Source of the DNA: Agelas oroides | Lineage: Eukaryota > Porifera > Demospongiae > Agelasida > Agelasidae | NCBI GenBank assembly: GCA_949130485.1 | Contig: OX422192.1 | Coordinates: forward strand, 3,480,085 to 3,544,084 | Direction: 5' to 3' | Length of the DNA: 64,000 nt | Part shown: positions 61,666 to 64,000 of the stretch, one piece after another | How the letters are laid out: each line of letters starts with the position of its first letter | Numbering within the stretch: position 1 is the first letter of the stretch | The notes under the pieces: model-generated | What the model was told of the DNA's origin: nothing | What the model saw: the letters and a program-made list of their open reading frames with translations, nothing else | The model's database searches: none | Translations under genes and position numbers: made by a program

Positions 61666-63876
61666 ATGGCGGAAGTCCCGGACCCTGTTGAGAAAGGCTT
61701 GGAGGAGCTGGAGGAGGAGATCACCTGCCCTGTTTGTCAAGAGCACTTCCGCGACCCTAAAGTCCTCCCTTGCCTCCACTACTACTGCAAGGAGTGTATC
61801 CGACAACTGGCCGTCCGAGCAGAGCCAAGTAGCCCCTTTGCGTGCCCCGAGTGCCGAAAGGAAACAGTTTTGCCGCAAAATGACCCCGATCAACTGCCTA
61901 CGGCGTTTTTTGTCAACCGAATGAAAGAACTGCGTACCAAATTGAAGAAGGCTCAAGGAAAAGTGGAAGCTGTTTGTGAAATGTGTTCTAGAGCGAAAGC
62001 TGAAGCATTTTGCCGCCAATGTGCCGAGTTTATCTGTAGCGATTGCGTGAGATCGCACAGACACATGAAAGTATTTGCCAGTCATAAAGTTGTGACCTTT
62101 CAGGAGCTGAAAGAGGGCGGAGGAAAAGAGATCACGCTGAAAGAAGTTCCATCTCCAATCTGTAAAGATCACGATGAGCAGCTAAAGATCTTCTGCTTTG
62201 ATTGCAATTGCCTCGTTTGTCGGGATTGTGTTATTCGTGACCATGCAGGTCATGTGTTTGAGTTTGTGAAGAAATCTGCTCCTCAGTACAAGAAAACAGT
62301 CAAAGAGAATTTGGCTCCACTTAAAAATCTCCAAGCAAATATCTCAGATGCTACCAGCGAGATTGAAATGGTTGAAAGGGAGATTTCTGAGCATCATAAA
62401 GCAACGACAGGTACAATTGAGCAGTCATTTAAGCAACTTTATGAAATCCTACACAAACGTGAGAAGCAACTGCTGGACAGGGCTTCTGGGTGGAAGCAGC
62501 ACAAGCTAGATGCACTGGAAGCACAGAAGAAGGGTTTCACATTGGTCACTAGTGAGATTCAAGGTCTTGTCGAGTTTGTAGAGAGCTGTGTTGAAAATGC
62601 AACTGATGAAGAGTTTATGTCATTACAGCAGCATATTCAACAGCAAATCCAAGAGCAACATGAAAAGCATGAGCACATCAATCTCTTACCAGCAGAGCCG
62701 GTGGCAAACATTAGTGTTAGAGTGGCCTGTGCTGAAGGAATTACCGACCTCTGTCAAAAGAATGCTGAGGTAATAGTCTTGAGAGTGGATCCCTCGAAAT
62801 GTACAGCCGAGGGGTCTGGGACAAAGTATGCTGAGGTTGGGAAGTCAGCTAAGTTTACCGTCCGTACTGTGTACCAAAATGGTCAGTTTTGTAGAGAAAA
62901 GCAGTTGGTCAAGGCAAATGTGCACTCAGTCGTGAGTAATTCCATTATTCATGCAGAAGTCACTTCAAAAGGGAGTGGAGTTTATGAAGTCACTTACACT
63001 CCCAAGGTTCGTGGGAGGCACACCCTGATTGTTAAGGTGAGTGATAACCAAATTGCTGGCAGTCCGCTTCAAGTGTTTGTGAAAATCCATCCCACCCACC
63101 TAGGCAAGCCAGTCAGGGTTGTCAAAGGCATAAATTACCCATTTGGAATAGCGTTCAACAGCAGGCAGCAGTTAGTTGTAGCTGAGTGTAATGGGCAGAA
63201 GATGACAGTGTTTGATAAAGATGGCAAGAAGATACAAACAATCACAAGTGAGAAGTGTTCGTGCCCTGATGGACTAACTGTGGACAAAGATGACAATATC
63301 TATGTGTCTGATGGGAACTCACTTTTCAAGTTTAACAAAGAATGGAAACTTATGCAAGCATTGGAACAACCAGGGAAACATGCAGGAGAGTTCAATGATA
63401 TTGGTTTAATGGAGGCCATCAATGATCAACTGTATGTGTGTGATCGTGGGAATAACAGAATTCAAATTTTGAACACAAAACTTGAGTACGTAAATAGTTT
63501 TGGTTGCCATGGTGATGGAGATGGTCAGTTCAAAAGGCCAACTGGCATTGCCAGGGACAAAGCAGGAAAGATGTATGTGACTGATAGTCATAATCACCGT
63601 GTGCAAGTCTTTGACTACAAGGGACAGTTTTTGTATGCCTTCTGTAGAAAGGGCGCTGCATCCAAACTAAACTATCCTCGTGGCATCTATGTCAGTTCTG
63701 ATCAGTTTGTTTATGTATGTGAGAAGGAGAACAAGTGTGTGTCAGTGTTTAAGACAAGTGGAGAGTTTGTGACCTCATTTGGTCAGTTCAGTTGCCCTGC
63801 AGGTATTGTAATTGATGATGATGGCTTTGTATATGTAGGTGACTTTGTAAGAGAAGGCAGAGTTTACATTTTATGA
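61666..63876 (+). CDS. TRIM-NHL protein (RING, two B-boxes, coiled coil, filamin, NHL), single exon
   Basis: An intact 736-codon frame. The RING finger is complete C3HC4 (C21, C24, C36, H38, C41, C44, C60, C63). Two B-box zinc fingers follow (about 103-145 and 165-205, CKDHDEQLKIFCFDC...), then a coiled coil (about 205-350), a filamin/immunoglobulin-like domain (about 358-470, YEVTYTPKVRGRHTLIVKV) and six NHL propeller blades (about 478-736, for example RPTGIARDKAGKMYVTDSHN). This is the TRIM2/TRIM3/TRIM71 architecture and similar length. The RING suggests E3 ubiquitin ligase activity, and NHL propellers in this group bind RNA or protein. The ATG at 61666 (GCGATGGCG) precedes the RING directly. 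Being intronless differs from vertebrate relatives and may reflect retroposition or family expansion. Orthology to one member cannot be assigned. Confidence 0.93.
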   Translation: MAEVPDPVEKGLEELEEEITCPVCQEHFRDPKVLPCLHYYCKECIRQLAVRAEPSSPFACPECRKETVLPQNDPDQLPTAFFVNRMKELRTKLKKAQGKVEAVCEMCSRAKAEAFCRQCAEFICSDCVRSHRHMKVFASHKVVTFQELKEGGGKEITLKEVPSPICKDHDEQLKIFCFDCNCLVCRDCVIRDHAGHVFEFVKKSAPQYKKTVKENLAPLKNLQANISDATSEIEMVEREISEHHKATTGTIEQSFKQLYEILHKREKQLLDRASGWKQHKLDALEAQKKGFTLVTSEIQGLVEFVESCVENATDEEFMSLQQHIQQQIQEQHEKHEHINLLPAEPVANISVRVACAEGITDLCQKNAEVIVLRVDPSKCTAEGSGTKYAEVGKSAKFTVRTVYQNGQFCREKQLVKANVHSVVSNSIIHAEVTSKGSGVYEVTYTPKVRGRHTLIVKVSDNQIAGSPLQVFVKIHPTHLGKPVRVVKGINYPFGIAFNSRQQLVVAECNGQKMTVFDKDGKKIQTITSEKCSCPDGLTVDKDDNIYVSDGNSLFKFNKEWKLMQALEQPGKHAGEFNDIGLMEAINDQLYVCDRGNNRIQILNTKLEYVNSFGCHGDGDGQFKRPTGIARDKAGKMYVTDSHNHRVQVFDYKGQFLYAFCRKGAASKLNYPRGIYVSSDQFVYVCEKENKCVSVFKTSGEFVTSFGQFSCPAGIVIDDDGFVYVGDFVREGRVYIL

Positions 63877-63938
63877 GTACATTTATACTGAGTGTATAAT
63901 GTTCATCATATATTTAATCATTGTTCTGCTTATGTAAT

Positions 63939-63944
63939 AATAAA
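63939..63944 (+). terminator. Polyadenylation signal AATAAA of the TRIM-NHL gene
   Basis: A canonical hexamer 63 bp after the stop codon, in an AT-rich 3' UTR. Confidence 0.75.
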
Positions 63945-64000
63945 AAGTAGTCGAGTTATAATCCCAGTACTGTTTCTGAAATTGTTAATGAAGTTCACTG

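Overview
This window looks like nuclear DNA of an early-branching animal, most probably a demosponge. The reasons are: multi-exon genes with GT-AG introns; a complete metazoan B-Raf-type kinase gene; a protein kinase fused to Kelch repeats; a TRIM-NHL ubiquitin ligase; and non-coding DNA packed with miniature transposons, minisatellites and dinucleotide runs. The phylum is inferred from this combination and was not tested by any search.

Layout. 1-11.1 kb is a graveyard of nested repeats: a foldback element cut by the window start, a Ty3/gypsy integrase fragment with a probable LTR, palindromic MITEs, a 4.7-kb element with perfect 39-bp terminal inverted repeats and G-rich internal arrays, and a decayed LINE. 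13.5-20.0 kb (minus strand) holds a seven-exon gene for a Gpc1-type glycerophosphocholine acyltransferase. One of its introns contains a 1.2-kb, 46-bp-unit minisatellite that repeats the gene's own splice donor. 20.2-57.7 kb (plus strand) holds a 22-exon Raf gene of 964 codons, head-to-head with the acyltransferase; only 221 bp separate the two start codons. Raf intron 12 contains, on the opposite strand, a two-exon kinase-coiled-coil-Kelch gene (40.5-43.1 kb) and two near-identical 760-bp repeats. 57.7-61.6 kb has no recognisable gene. 61.7-63.9 kb is a single-exon RING/B-box/filamin/NHL (TRIM2/3/71-like) gene with a polyadenylation signal.

How the genes relate. Raf is the MAP3K of the Ras-ERK pathway. 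Its reconstructed protein carries the BRS, Ras-binding, C1, 14-3-3 and kinase elements. The nested kinase-Kelch protein is a separate TKL-like kinase and the TRIM-NHL protein is a putative E3 ligase; no direct functional link to Raf is visible. The acyltransferase belongs to lysophosphatidylcholine metabolism, and its only link to Raf is the probable shared promoter. Exons were joined by eye from splice sites, reading phase and family resemblance. All three spliced gene models keep frame from start to stop, which is strong internal support, but no transcript evidence was available.
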